The position numbers and the translations under genes were made by a program. DNA of 64,000 nucleotides from Bradyrhizobium sp. CIAT3101. Its GTDB lineage: Bacteria > Pseudomonadota > Alphaproteobacteria > Rhizobiales > Xanthobacteraceae. Shown here one piece after another: positions 36,673 to 44,674 of the stretch (the first letter of the stretch is position 1; each line of letters begins with the position of its first letter). The DNA lies in contig NZ_CP121634.1 in NCBI RefSeq assembly GCF_029714945.1, positions 8,019,001 to 8,083,000 of the forward strand. Direction: 5' to 3'. Under the pieces are notes generated by a model, which saw only the letters and a list, made by a program, of their open reading frames with translations, searched no databases and was not told the origin of the DNA.

Positions 36673-37500
36673 ATGACCGACGACAAGGTGAAACGACGAC
36701 TGACCACCGTGCTGTGCGCCGACGTGCACAGCTATTCTCGTCTCATGGAAGCCGACGAGACCGGAACGCTGGAGACGCTCCGCCGCTACTTCGCTACTAT
36801 GGCGCGATTGGTCGAGCGGCATGATGGCCGCATCGTCAATACCTGGGGCGATGCCGTGATCGCCGAATTCGCCAGCGTCGTCGAGGCCGTGCAATGCGCG
36901 ATCGAAATCCAGCAGGAAGTTTCCAATCAGGAGTCGGCCCCGCCCCAACTGAACCCGATGCGATTCCGCATTGGCATCAACCTCGGCGACGTCATGGTGG
37001 ACGGCACCAATATCTATGGTGACGGCGTCAATATCGCATCACGCCTGCAAGAGCTCGCCGACCCCGGCGGCGTCGTGATCTCGAGCTCCGTCTACGATCA
37101 GGTCCACAACAAGCTGTCCGTCGGCTTCGATTGCCTCGGCCAGCGCCCGATGAAGAACATTGCGCCCCAGACCAGCTATCGGGTGACCATGAGTGGCCGG
37201 ACCAGCGGGCAAGGAAGCTTTGCGGTCAACGAAAGCCCACCTCGCCGGGAGCAAGCAGGTCCCCTGCAGATGGGCGACAGGCGCGATCCATCCTCATGGA
37301 TGGGTGCCCTCTCGAATTGGCTGGCCAAGCTGCCCCGCCCGGTTGCAGCGGCCCTTACGATCTCGGGCTTTCTGATTCTGATCAATCTTTTCACCAACCC
37401 GCACAGGATCTGGTTTCATTGGCCAGTCGCAGCAATATTCTTCGGTGTCCTCATGCGAACCGCGCTCGGACATCGACCCGACAGCAAGGAAGAGCGCTGA
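36673..37500 (+). CDS. Class III nucleotide cyclase domain protein with C-terminal membrane part
   Basis: The 275-residue protein starts with a class III cyclase catalytic domain (residues about 8-180). The two metal Asp are seen at D17 (LCADVHSYSRLM) and D60 (NTWGDAVIAEF), and the purine/transition-state region NIASRLQELADPGG is present. The position that usually has Lys in K-T-x-G-D is Asn here. Two hydrophobic segments follow near residues 215-255, so it is membrane-bound with the catalytic domain inside. It may make cAMP or be altered in specificity. It stands alone. Confidence 0.85.
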   Translation: MTDDKVKRRLTTVLCADVHSYSRLMEADETGTLETLRRYFATMARLVERHDGRIVNTWGDAVIAEFASVVEAVQCAIEIQQEVSNQESAPPQLNPMRFRIGINLGDVMVDGTNIYGDGVNIASRLQELADPGGVVISSSVYDQVHNKLSVGFDCLGQRPMKNIAPQTSYRVTMSGRTSGQGSFAVNESPPRREQAGPLQMGDRRDPSSWMGALSNWLAKLPRPVAAALTISGFLILINLFTNPHRIWFHWPVAAIFFGVLMRTALGHRPDSKEER

Positions 37501-37564
37501 ACGCGGCGGCGCGACCGCACCTTCGCGCCTGCCCCTGCCACTCCGGATCGTGCCCTCACCGGCG

Positions 37565-37918
37565 CTAATCGTCGTCATCGTCATAGGGCCGCGGCTGCGC
37601 CTGCGGCGGCGGAAGCGGCGCATTGTTGTAGCGCGGCGGCACGCCTCGACCGCGCGGAACCTGGCTCTGCTGCGGCATCTGATTGTTGGACTGGAACACC
37701 GCGCGGCATGCGCTCGAGAGCTGCGGCGTGTTCGCTTGCAGGCAGGCCACAATGCGGTTCTCGTCGGGAATCTGATCACTGCACAGGCGCCACACATCGG
37801 GCGTACAGGCCATCTGTTGTTCCAGGGTGCCGCGATGCTCCTGCGCGAACGCGGCACCCTGCGTAGCCAAGCCGCCGATGACAAGCGCCACACCCAGCGC
37901 AATTCGCTTTGTTCGCAT
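37565..37918 (-). CDS. Secreted cysteine-rich-repeat protein with acidic tail
   Basis: The 117-residue protein has a signal peptide (cut near AFAQ). The domain has four Cys (CTPDVWRLCSDQIPDENRIV, then CLQANTPQLSSACR), matching the cysteine-rich GLG1-like repeat. A Gln/Pro-rich segment and the tail DDDDD follow. It is probably a disulfide-bonded periplasmic protein. ATG 37918 is chosen for the signal peptide. Function unknown. Confidence 0.75.
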   Translation of the reverse strand: MRTKRIALGVALVIGGLATQGAAFAQEHRGTLEQQMACTPDVWRLCSDQIPDENRIVACLQANTPQLSSACRAVFQSNNQMPQQSQVPRGRGVPPRYNNAPLPPPQAQPRPYDDDDD

Positions 37919-38015
37919 GGTCCCAATTCCTTCTCGGGTCTCTCGATTTGTCTTCAATCAATGAGACGCGGTCAGGTTCTGGACCAACAACAAAACGTGA
38001 AAACGCGGTGGGAAC

Positions 38016-39002
38016 CTACTCGACCTTGCCGATCTTCTTGACCGCCGCAATCAGCCGCGCGCTGTCGGTCGCGACGAAGTCGGAGAATGCCGGCGCATCC
38101 TGATAGGCGACGAGGCTGCCCGAGGCATCGAATGTCCTGAGCACGTCCGGGCTCGTCATCACCTGCGCCATCGCCTCGCGCAGGCGGCTCGCGATCGGCG
38201 CCGGAAGAGAGCTCTGCGCGAACAGTCCGGCCCAGATGTACATCTCGACATCCTTGTAGCCGAGCTCCTGGAAGGTCGGCACGTCGGGAAAGCTCGCGAC
38301 GCGCTGCGCGCCGCAATTGCCGAGCACGCGCAGCTTGCCGTCGTCGACCTGCGGCTTCAGCGTGCCGGGCGCGGCGGCGATGGCCTGCACGGTGCCGCTG
38401 AGCAGCGCGGTCAACGCCGGCCCTGCGCCGCGGAACGGCACGTGCAGCAGCTTGATGTCGGCGCTGTTGGCAAACATCTCCATGGCCACGTGCAGCGTGC
38501 CGTAAGGCCCGGATGAACCATAGGTGATCTGGCCCGGGCGCTTCTTCGCATCCTCGACGAATTCCTGCGCCGTCTTCCATGGCGCCGAACTCGGCACCGC
38601 AAGCAGCGTGGGATCGGCCAGCACGCGCGCGATCGGCATGAACTGCGACACTTCATAGGCGACGGGGCGATCGAACAACCGGTCAGCCTCGGGCAGCACC
38701 GCGAGCGAGGACAGCGTCATCAGCAGCGTGTAGCCGTCGGGCTCGGCGCGCGCGGCCGCGGCATTGCCGACCGATCCGCCGGCGCCGCCGGCGCGGTTGT
38801 CGACGATGACGGACTTGCCGAGAATGCGCTCCAGCGCCTGCGCGACGGGACGCGCCGCCAGATCGGCCTGGCCGCCGGCCGGGAACGGCACGATCATGGT
38901 GATGTTGCGCACCGGATAGGCTTGCGCGAAGGCCTGGTCCGGTAACGTGGCCCGCATCAACGGCAATGCCGCAACGGCGCGCAAGACGTCACGTCGGTCC
39001 AT
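38016..39002 (-). CDS. Bug/TctC-type tripartite transporter binding protein
   Basis: The 328-residue protein has a Tat-like leader (MDRRDVLRAVAALPLMRA) and the family pattern YPVRNITMIVPFPAGGQAD. It has the usual Bug size and later motifs (YGSSGPYGTLHVAME; VPTFQELGYKD). These proteins bind carboxylates or other small acids in the periplasm. No TctA/TctB membrane partners are adjacent, so it is an orphan receptor. ATG 39002 has GGGAGGGG upstream. Confidence 0.92.
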   Translation of the reverse strand: MDRRDVLRAVAALPLMRATLPDQAFAQAYPVRNITMIVPFPAGGQADLAARPVAQALERILGKSVIVDNRAGGAGGSVGNAAAARAEPDGYTLLMTLSSLAVLPEADRLFDRPVAYEVSQFMPIARVLADPTLLAVPSSAPWKTAQEFVEDAKKRPGQITYGSSGPYGTLHVAMEMFANSADIKLLHVPFRGAGPALTALLSGTVQAIAAAPGTLKPQVDDGKLRVLGNCGAQRVASFPDVPTFQELGYKDVEMYIWAGLFAQSSLPAPIASRLREAMAQVMTSPDVLRTFDASGSLVAYQDAPAFSDFVATDSARLIAAVKKIGKVE

Positions 39003-39171
39003 GGCAGCCCCCTCCCTTATTTTCTTGTTTCGGCGCCAGCCTAGCGTGGCGACCGGCAAGAACAAGCCGTTTACGAAGCGTTATCCATGTTCGCCCCGCT
39101 CCGGAACGCATCCCTCCACCCTCCGTTGCCTTCAGAGGGTCTTGCCGGGGAGGATGCCGAGGGAGTGTGTC

Positions 39172-39429
39172 ATGGGAAAGCTCGCGACCATCGACTTGGC
39201 GCTGGACGAGATGCTGGTGAACCTGGCTACGATCGTCCTGCGGCTTTCAAAGCCCGAACTGACGCGAACGCCGGAAGCGCGCCGCGCCCTGGTGCAATCG
39301 GTCCATCAATACGCGGTGTGCGCGGCACGCTCGACCGACCCGCGTGTTCATGAATTGAAGCTGGAGCTGGAGCAGACGCTGAAGCCGAGCCTGCGCATCG
39401 TCGCGATCGATGGGGTGAAGGTGACGTAG
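39172..39429 (+). CDS. Small helical hypothetical protein
   Basis: The 85-residue protein has two predicted helices (LDEMLVNLATIVLRLS; ARRALVQSVHQYAVC) and a short C-terminal strand (SLRIVAIDGVKV). AGGGAG lies seven bases before ATG 39172, good support for translation. I do not recognise a family. It is next to the first copy of the transposase-associated repeat. Confidence 0.65.
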   Translation: MGKLATIDLALDEMLVNLATIVLRLSKPELTRTPEARRALVQSVHQYAVCAARSTDPRVHELKLELEQTLKPSLRIVAIDGVKVT

Positions 39430-39456
39430 TCGGGCCACAAAGCGAGACGCCCCCGT

Positions 39457-39599
39457 GCGCGCCGATATCGAGACGCTTGCGATCCCTTCAGGCGAAGACG
39501 TGGGCACGCTGCGCTTTGCCCACCCTACGAGAGTTTGCTCGGACGATGGATTCGCGAGATCTCGTAGGGTGGGCAAAGGCGCAAAGCGCCGTGCCCACG
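39457..39599. repeat. 143-base direct repeat, copy 1 (REP-type, beside the transposase)
   Basis: Nearly the same sequence as 40103-40245. It contains an imperfect inverted repeat (GTGGGCACGC and TTTGCCCACCCTACGA, paired with TCGTAGGGTGGGCAAA and GCCGTGCCCAC) around a variable loop. It ends one base before the transposase stop codon. It also carries the ribosome-site and first-codon sequence of the transposase, but with GCG where the working copy has GTG. Confidence 0.88.
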
Positions 39600-39600
39600 A

Positions 39601-40122
39601 TCACTCACCGAATTGCCCCGCGATATCCCGCATATCCCCTCCCCAATCCACGGGAAGGGTGCCCTGCTCGACATACCGATGAAAACTGCTGAGCGACCAA
39701 TCGCGCACCTGGGTGACGAGGCCGTGCTTCACGGGGTTGAAGTGAATATAGTCAACGTGCCGCTCCAAATCCGCGTCGTCGCGAATGGCGTGCTCCCAAT
39801 AGCGGCGCTGCCAGATGCCCTTTTCGCGCTTTCTCAATTTGCTCATTGAAGGCGGCCCAGCCTCCAAGCCTCGCGAGAAGCCGCCCTTGATCAGATTCCA
39901 GCGCGATGGAAAGTCGACGTCGCCATCCGGCAACGCCCAGATCGCGTGAAGATGGTCTGGCAAGATACAAATAGCGACCGTCTCGAATGGGCGGCGTTGC
40001 TGGACAGTCCGGTAAATTCGCCTCAGGCGATCGAAATGATCTACGAGCAGAGTGCTTGAACGGTCCGCGAGCACGACTGTGAAGAAGAACGTGCTGCCCT
40101 GCGCGCGCCGATATCGAGACAC
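39601..40122 (-). CDS. REP-associated tyrosine transposase (Y1/RAYT type)
   Basis: The 173-residue protein has the HUH-type motif ILPDHLHAIW (H57, H59) and the Y1 helix motif DYIHFNPVKHGLV with the likely catalytic Tyr125. A Trp/Arg-rich middle reads GIWQRRYWEHAI. RAYTs nick single-stranded REP hairpins and are thought to spread REP elements. The gene starts with GTG 40122 inside repeat copy 2, and its stop is next to copy 1, so it is exactly framed by the two repeats. It looks intact. Mobilisation today is inferred, not shown. Confidence 0.93.
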   Translation of the reverse strand: MSRYRRAQGSTFFFTVVLADRSSTLLVDHFDRLRRIYRTVQQRRPFETVAICILPDHLHAIWALPDGDVDFPSRWNLIKGGFSRGLEAGPPSMSKLRKREKGIWQRRYWEHAIRDDADLERHVDYIHFNPVKHGLVTQVRDWSLSSFHRYVEQGTLPVDWGGDMRDIAGQFGE

Positions 40123-40245
40123 TTGCGATCCCTTCAGGCGAAGACGTGGGCACGCTTCGCTTTGCCCACCCTACGACAGCTTGCGAAGACGATAGACTAG
40201 CGAGGTCTCGTAGGGTGGGCAAAGGCGCAAAGCGCCGTGCCCACG
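40103..40245. repeat. 143-base direct repeat, copy 2 (contains the transposase start)
   Basis: Same orientation and same length as copy 1 (39457-39599), with about a dozen differences mainly in the central loop. The AAGGGATCGC ribosome-site sequence and the GTG start of the transposase (minus strand) lie in this repeat. Outer inverted arms end in GTGGGCAC and GTGCCCAC. Confidence 0.88.
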
Positions 40246-40249
40246 CGAT

Positions 40250-41185
40250 CTATCCCGCCTTCCCACCTTTCTTCGGCTTCCGCTTGCACGTGCCCGGCAG
40301 CTTCGCGGCGAGGAAATCGCCGAGCGCTTCGACGCGTGCGGGGCGCGGGCCGCCGGGTGGGGTCACGAGGTGCACGGCGCCTTCGGCCTGCTTCCAGTCC
40401 TTCAGGATCACTTCGACTTCACCGGACGAAATTGCCTCGCCGACGATGAACTCGGGCAGCTCGGCGATGCCGAGGCCAGCGATCAGCGACGGCATCACGG
40501 CTTCGCCGTTGTTGACACGAAGCAGGCCGCCGGGGCGGACGCTTGCCTGCTCGCCGGCGGAATTGGTGTAGTGCCAGACGTTCGGCGTCGAGAGATAGGC
40601 GTAAGCGAAGCATTTGTGCTCGGCGAGATGCATCGGATGCGTCGGCCGGCCGTGCTTCTTGAGATAAGACGGCGCAGCGACCGTGAAGCGCGGCATGGTG
40701 AAGAGCCGGCGCGCGATCAGTGACGAGTCCGGCAGCCGCGCGATCCGCACCGCCATGTCAAAGCCTTCGCCGATGAGATCGACGGTCGCATCGCTCAGAT
40801 GCAGATCGACGGAGACTTCCGGATAGACCGCGAAGAACTCCGGCAGCAGCGGCGCCACCGCCTTGATCCCGAACGTCATGGGCACCGCGAGCCGCACCAG
40901 GCCGCGCGGCGCCACCGATTGCGCCAGCGCCTCGTTCTCGGCCGCCTCGCCGTCGGCGAGCAGGCGCGTCGCGCGGTCGGCGAGCTTGTGCCCGGCATCG
41001 GTCAGCGCGAGCCGGCGCGAGGTGCGGTTGAACAGGCGGGCGCCGAGCCGTTCTTCCAGGCGCGTGACCGCCTTCGACACCGTCGCCTTGGACATCGCCA
41101 ACTCGCTCGCGGCCCCCGCAAACGACCGTAATTCCACGACTTTTGCGAAAATCGCGAGCGCCTCGAAATCTGGAAGTTTTGCCAT
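40250..41185 (-). CDS. LysR family regulator of the SDR-pirin-WrbA operon
   Basis: The 311-residue protein has the LysR winged helix (FAGAASELAMSKATVSKAVTR) and an effector domain, with a Lys/Arg-rich tail (CKRKPKKGGKAG). It is divergent from the SDR gene with 116 bases between, so it very likely controls that operon. The GAAAC/GTTTC repeats in the gap are candidate sites. LysR proteins beside SDR, pirin and quinone reductase genes often sense electrophiles; that reading is inferred. Confidence 0.92.
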   Translation of the reverse strand: MAKLPDFEALAIFAKVVELRSFAGAASELAMSKATVSKAVTRLEERLGARLFNRTSRRLALTDAGHKLADRATRLLADGEAAENEALAQSVAPRGLVRLAVPMTFGIKAVAPLLPEFFAVYPEVSVDLHLSDATVDLIGEGFDMAVRIARLPDSSLIARRLFTMPRFTVAAPSYLKKHGRPTHPMHLAEHKCFAYAYLSTPNVWHYTNSAGEQASVRPGGLLRVNNGEAVMPSLIAGLGIAELPEFIVGEAISSGEVEVILKDWKQAEGAVHLVTPPGGPRPARVEALGDFLAAKLPGTCKRKPKKGGKAG

Positions 41186-41212
41186 GGCAGCGATCCAATC
41201 GGGATATTTAAG

Positions 41213-41237
41213 GAAACAATGCGTTTCAACAGTTTCT
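41213..41237. promoter_or_regulatory. GAAAC/GTTTC inverted repeat, possible LysR site
   Basis: GAAAC (41213-41217), five bases, GTTTC (41223-41227), then another GTTTC four bases on (41232-41236), about 30 to 50 bases upstream of the LysR start. Spacing suits a LysR-type dyad but the arms are short. Confidence 0.45.
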
Positions 41238-41301
41238 ATTTCTATACCACAGGCGGAGGCTTATCCAAGGGTCGTCAGAAATTCAGGAATGGAGAAATCC
41301 A

Positions 41302-42054
41302 ATGACCAAGAAGCTCTCAGGCAAGGTTGCCCTCGTCACCGGCGGCTCGCGCGGCATCGGCGCGGCCTCGGCCCGCGCTCTCGCCGATGAAGGCGCAGAC
41401 GTCGCGATCAGCTACGTCGCCTCACCCGAAAAGGCCGAGGCCGTCGTCACCGAATTGAAGGCCAAGGGCGTCAAGGCCCGCGCTTTCAGGGCGGATCAGG
41501 CCTCCGCCAAGGACGTGACGAAGCTCGTCAACGACGTCGCCAGGGAATTCGGCCATCTCGACATCCTCGTCAACAATGCCGGCGTCGCCAATGGCGGTGC
41601 GATCGACGACGCCAATGCCGACACGACCGCGCTGGAGCGGCAGGACCAGGTCAACGTGCACGGCGTGATCGCGGCGATCCGCGCCGCCTCGCAATTGATG
41701 GGCGAAGGCGGCCGCATCGTCACCGTCGGCTCGATGCTCGCCGACCGCGCCTCGTTCCCGGGCCTTGCCGACTACGTCGCCACCAAGTCGGCAGTGGTCG
41801 GCTACACCAAGGGCGCGGCACGCGACCTCGGCCCGCGCGGCATCACCGTCAACGTGGTGCAACCCGGCTCGATCGACACCGACATGAATCCGAAGGACGG
41901 CGGCGAGTTCGCCGAGACCCAGCGCAAGCAGCACGCGCTGCAACGCTTCGGCCGTCCCGAGGAAGTCGCTGCCGGCGTGGTCTTCCTCGCCAGCCCCGAA
42001 GCCTCCTTCGTCACCGGCACCGTGCTCAACGTCGACGGCGGGTTTGGCGCCTGA
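41302..42054 (+). CDS. Short-chain dehydrogenase/reductase
   Basis: The 250-residue SDR has TGGSRGIG at residues 13-20, NNAG at 91-94, Ser144, Tyr158 and Lys162 (YVATK), and the tail VLNVDGGFGA. It is a complete classical SDR, probably NADP-dependent. GGAGAAATCCA precedes ATG 41302. It is first in an operon with pirin (36 bases) and wrbA (45 bases), facing the LysR gene. Confidence 0.96.
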   Translation: MTKKLSGKVALVTGGSRGIGAASARALADEGADVAISYVASPEKAEAVVTELKAKGVKARAFRADQASAKDVTKLVNDVAREFGHLDILVNNAGVANGGAIDDANADTTALERQDQVNVHGVIAAIRAASQLMGEGGRIVTVGSMLADRASFPGLADYVATKSAVVGYTKGAARDLGPRGITVNVVQPGSIDTDMNPKDGGEFAETQRKQHALQRFGRPEEVAAGVVFLASPEASFVTGTVLNVDGGFGA

Positions 42055-42090
42055 TCAAGGCGCCAAACCACTCACACAAGGACTACGCAG

Positions 42091-42789
42091 ATGATCGAAC
42101 TCAGACCTTTCAACAAACTTGGCGGCGCCGATCACGGCTGGCTGAAAGCAAAACATCATTTCTCGTTCGCAAGCCATTATGACCCGAACAATATGGGTCA
42201 CGGTGCTCTGCGGGTGTGGAACGATGACGAGATCGCGCCGAACACCGGCTTTCCCGCCCATCCCCACGCCAACATGGAAATCATCACCTATGTGCGCGAA
42301 GGCGCGATCACCCATCAGGACAGCCTCGGCAACGAAGGACGCACCGAGGCGGGCGACGTGCAGGTGATGAGCGCCGGCAGCGGCATCCGCCACTCCGAGT
42401 ACAATCTGGAGCCGACACAGACGCGCATCTTCCAGATCTGGATCGAACCGACCGCGCGCGGCGGTCAGCCGACCTGGGGCTCAAAGCCGTTTCCGAAGTC
42501 GGATCGCTCCGGCAAGCTCGTCACCATTGCGAGCGGGATCGAAGGCGACACCGACGCGCTGCCGATCCGCGCCGATGCGCGGGTGCTCGCCACCACGCTG
42601 AAGGCCGGCGAGAGCGCGGAGTACGAACCCGAGAGGTCACGTCACCTCTATCTGGTGCCGGCGGCAGGCGCAGTCGAGATCAACGGTGTGCGCGTCAACG
42701 CCCGCGACGGCGCCGCGATCCGCGACGAGGCCAGGCTGAAGATCACCGCGCTCGAAGACTCCGAGCTCGTGCTCGTCGACGCCGCGTAA
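42091..42789 (+). CDS. Pirin family protein
   Basis: The 232-residue bicupin protein has the metal-ligand region FPAHPHANMEIITYV, GDVQVMSAGSGIRHSEYN and FQIWIEP. Bacterial pirins of this group can act as quercetinase-like dioxygenases or redox-linked regulators. It lies between the SDR and wrbA genes in one operon, consistent with quinone or electrophile handling. ATG 42091 fits the family. Confidence 0.95.
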   Translation: MIELRPFNKLGGADHGWLKAKHHFSFASHYDPNNMGHGALRVWNDDEIAPNTGFPAHPHANMEIITYVREGAITHQDSLGNEGRTEAGDVQVMSAGSGIRHSEYNLEPTQTRIFQIWIEPTARGGQPTWGSKPFPKSDRSGKLVTIASGIEGDTDALPIRADARVLATTLKAGESAEYEPERSRHLYLVPAAGAVEINGVRVNARDGAAIRDEARLKITALEDSELVLVDAA

Positions 42790-42834
42790 CCCTTCAAGCA
42801 ATCAATCATCTCACCCAATTCAACGGAGACCACC

Positions 42835-43434
42835 ATGACCAAAGTTCTCGTCCTGTATTATTCCGCCTACGGCCACATCGAAACGATGGCGAATGCCGTT
42901 GCCGAAGGCGCGCGCGAAGCCGGCGCCACCGTCGACATCAAGCGCGTGCCCGAACTGGTGCCGGCCGAGGTCGCAAAGGCTTCCTATTACAAGGTCGATC
43001 AGGCCGCACCGATCGCCAAGATTGAAGACCTCGCCAATTACGACGCGATCATCGTCGGCACCGGCACCCGCTTCGGCCGCATGGCCTCGCAGATGGCGAA
43101 CTTCCTCGACCAGGCCGGCGGGCTCTGGGCCAAGGGCGCGTTGCACGGCAAGGTCGGTGGCGCCTTCACCGCAACCGCGACCCAGCACGGCGGCCAGGAG
43201 ACCACGCTGTTCTCGATCATCACCAACCTCCTGCATTTCGGCATGACGGTGGTCGGCCTGAACTACGGCTTCGCCGGCCAGATGAAGCTCGATGAGGTCA
43301 CCGGCGGCGCGCCCTATGGTGCTACCACGATCACCGGCGGCGACGGCAGCCGCCAGCCCAGCGCCAATGAGCTGGCCGGCGCGCGTTATCAGGGACGCCA
43401 GATCGCGGAGACCGCCAAGAAGCTGCACGGTTAA
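42835..43434 (+). CDS. wrbA: NAD(P)H:quinone oxidoreductase WrbA
   Basis: The 199-residue flavodoxin-like protein has the FMN phosphate loop [28 protein letters not shown], and the WrbA C-terminal NYGFAGQ and [17 protein letters not shown]. It reduces quinones by two electrons, avoiding semiquinones. It is last in the SDR-pirin-wrbA operon and is followed by a hairpin at 43472. Confidence 0.97.
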   Translation: MTKVLVLYYSAYGHIETMANAVAEGAREAGATVDIKRVPELVPAEVAKASYYKVDQAAPIAKIEDLANYDAIIVGTGTRFGRMASQMANFLDQAGGLWAKGALHGKVGGAFTATATQHGGQETTLFSIITNLLHFGMTVVGLNYGFAGQMKLDEVTGGAPYGATTITGGDGSRQPSANELAGARYQGRQIAETAKKLHG

Positions 43435-43471
43435 GCCTGGGGTTCACAACAGCTGCATGGCTGATGCGACC

Positions 43472-43503
43472 GGGGCGGCATTCTCTCAAGGGAATGCCGC
43501 CCC
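43472..43503 (+). terminator. Hairpin after wrbA
   Basis: Perfect 12-base-pair stem GGGGCGGCATTC / GAATGCCGCCCC with an eight-base loop; no T run follows. It is a likely transcript end or 3' stabiliser for the operon. Confidence 0.65.
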
Positions 43504-43530
43504 ATCTATGTCCGTAGAAACGATGCTTAC

Positions 43531-43567
43531 GAGACGCAGGACTTCCGAGACGCAGGACTTCTGAGAC
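43531..43567 (+). repeat. Short tandem repeat of GAGACGCAGGACTTC
   Basis: Two 16-base units, each GAGACGCAGGACTTC plus one base, and a partial third (GAGACG) lie just before the small frame at 43570. The copies are identical except the last base of each unit. Confidence 0.7.
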
Positions 43568-43569
43568 GA

Positions 43570-43704
43570 ATGGCTTTCGAACTTCTCTTGATTGCACAGA
43601 TGATCCGCAGGCCGGCCCAGGCGTTTGCGCGCCGCTGGTATTGCCGCAGCCTGTTCCGCGCCTCGCGCGGCCGGTTTCACTGCGCCGAGTGCAAGGGATC
43701 CTGA
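43570..43704 (+). CDS. Possible 44-residue Cys-containing basic peptide
   Basis: The frame from ATG 43570 reads MAFELLLIAQMIRRP, then a basic stretch (FARRWYCRSLFRASRG) and FHCAECKGS, giving three Cys in all and a CAEC pair. A GAG sequence four bases upstream is a weak ribosome site. It might be a small metal-binding peptide or chance; it overlaps no other gene. Confidence 0.3.
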   Translation: MAFELLLIAQMIRRPAQAFARRWYCRSLFRASRGRFHCAECKGS

Positions 43705-43707
43705 CCG

Positions 43708-44592
43708 TCACGCCTGCGTGATGTCGCCGTGCGCCGGGATGCTGACGGTTGGCGCAGCAGCGAGCGCCGTTGAGAGCCACCAGCCGTCGCCGGCAAACCA
43801 GCAGGTCTCGTCGGGCGTGTCCGCTCGCCGAAACGACTGCACGCTCTCCCATCCCCTGGCGAACGCCGCGGCCAATCGCTTGCCGGCATCCGCATCCTGA
43901 AGTCCGGCGCAACCGATGAACTGCGCGCGGCTCAGGAACTTGGCGGGCCAGGCGCCCCCCTGCTCCGGGCGCGTGATCATCAACATGCCGCCGAGCATGC
44001 CCTCCGGCGCCAGCGGAAACACCAGCCGGCCTCCGGGACGCAACGCCGCGAGCCATTCCGTGGCCGGCTGCGCCGCGCCCGCGCAGACATAAATCACGTC
44101 GACATCGGGCAGATCGGACGCAATGCCCGAGCGCTCGCGCAATTCGACCGTGGCGATGTCCTTCAGGTTCTCGCGGGCAAGCGCCGCCAGGCGTTCGTCG
44201 ATCTCATAGGCATAGACGCGGCCATTGCGGCCGACGAGTTCGGCGAGAATGGCGGTGTAGTAACCGGTGCCCGCGCCGATCTGCAGCACGGTCTCGCCTT
44301 CCCTGACGCCGGTGCCACTAAGCCAGTAAGCGTGTGCGCCCGGCATGCCGATGTTGACACCGCGCGCGGGATCGAGTGCCAGCAGCGCGTTTTGATAGAG
44401 AAAGGCTGGATCGTCATCGGGCGTCACGACATAGGGATGGCCGCCGAACGAAATCGACCACGGGCCGGGGCCGGCGAAAGGTTCGCGCCTCACGGTGCGA
44501 AAAGCCTGCTCGAGACGAGGGTCTGTTGCCTTGGCCGCAGCGCAGATCAACTGCGCATAGAATGCGCGATATTTGGCCGAACGATCGTCCAT
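43708..44592 (-). CDS. Protein-L-isoaspartate O-methyltransferase-like protein
   Basis: The 294-residue protein has the SAM site VLQIGAGTGYYTAIL near residue 100, VYAYEIDERLA and a later GGRLVFPL strand, as in PCMT-type methyltransferases. It is longer than the classic 210-residue enzyme by a C-terminal domain of about 80 residues. ATG 44592 has GGAGG upstream. It follows the acetyltransferase gene by 82 bases on the same strand, so it may belong to the polysaccharide transcription unit. Protein repair is the default guess, not certain. Confidence 0.82.
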   Translation of the reverse strand: MDDRSAKYRAFYAQLICAAAKATDPRLEQAFRTVRREPFAGPGPWSISFGGHPYVVTPDDDPAFLYQNALLALDPARGVNIGMPGAHAYWLSGTGVREGETVLQIGAGTGYYTAILAELVGRNGRVYAYEIDERLAALARENLKDIATVELRERSGIASDLPDVDVIYVCAGAAQPATEWLAALRPGGRLVFPLAPEGMLGGMLMITRPEQGGAWPAKFLSRAQFIGCAGLQDADAGKRLAAAFARGWESVQSFRRADTPDETCWFAGDGWWLSTALAAAPTVSIPAHGDITQA

Positions 44593-44674
44593 GTCGCCTC
44601 CGGGTTGCGGCAAAGACGATAGCACAACGATTGCGATATTCGAGTGACCTTGCAACCCGCGAGGGTGCGCCGCC

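Noticed and set aside
39247..39576. Minus-strand frame over the small helical gene and repeat copy 1
   Set aside because: Half of it is repeat sequence and the rest is antisense to a gene with a good ribosome site.
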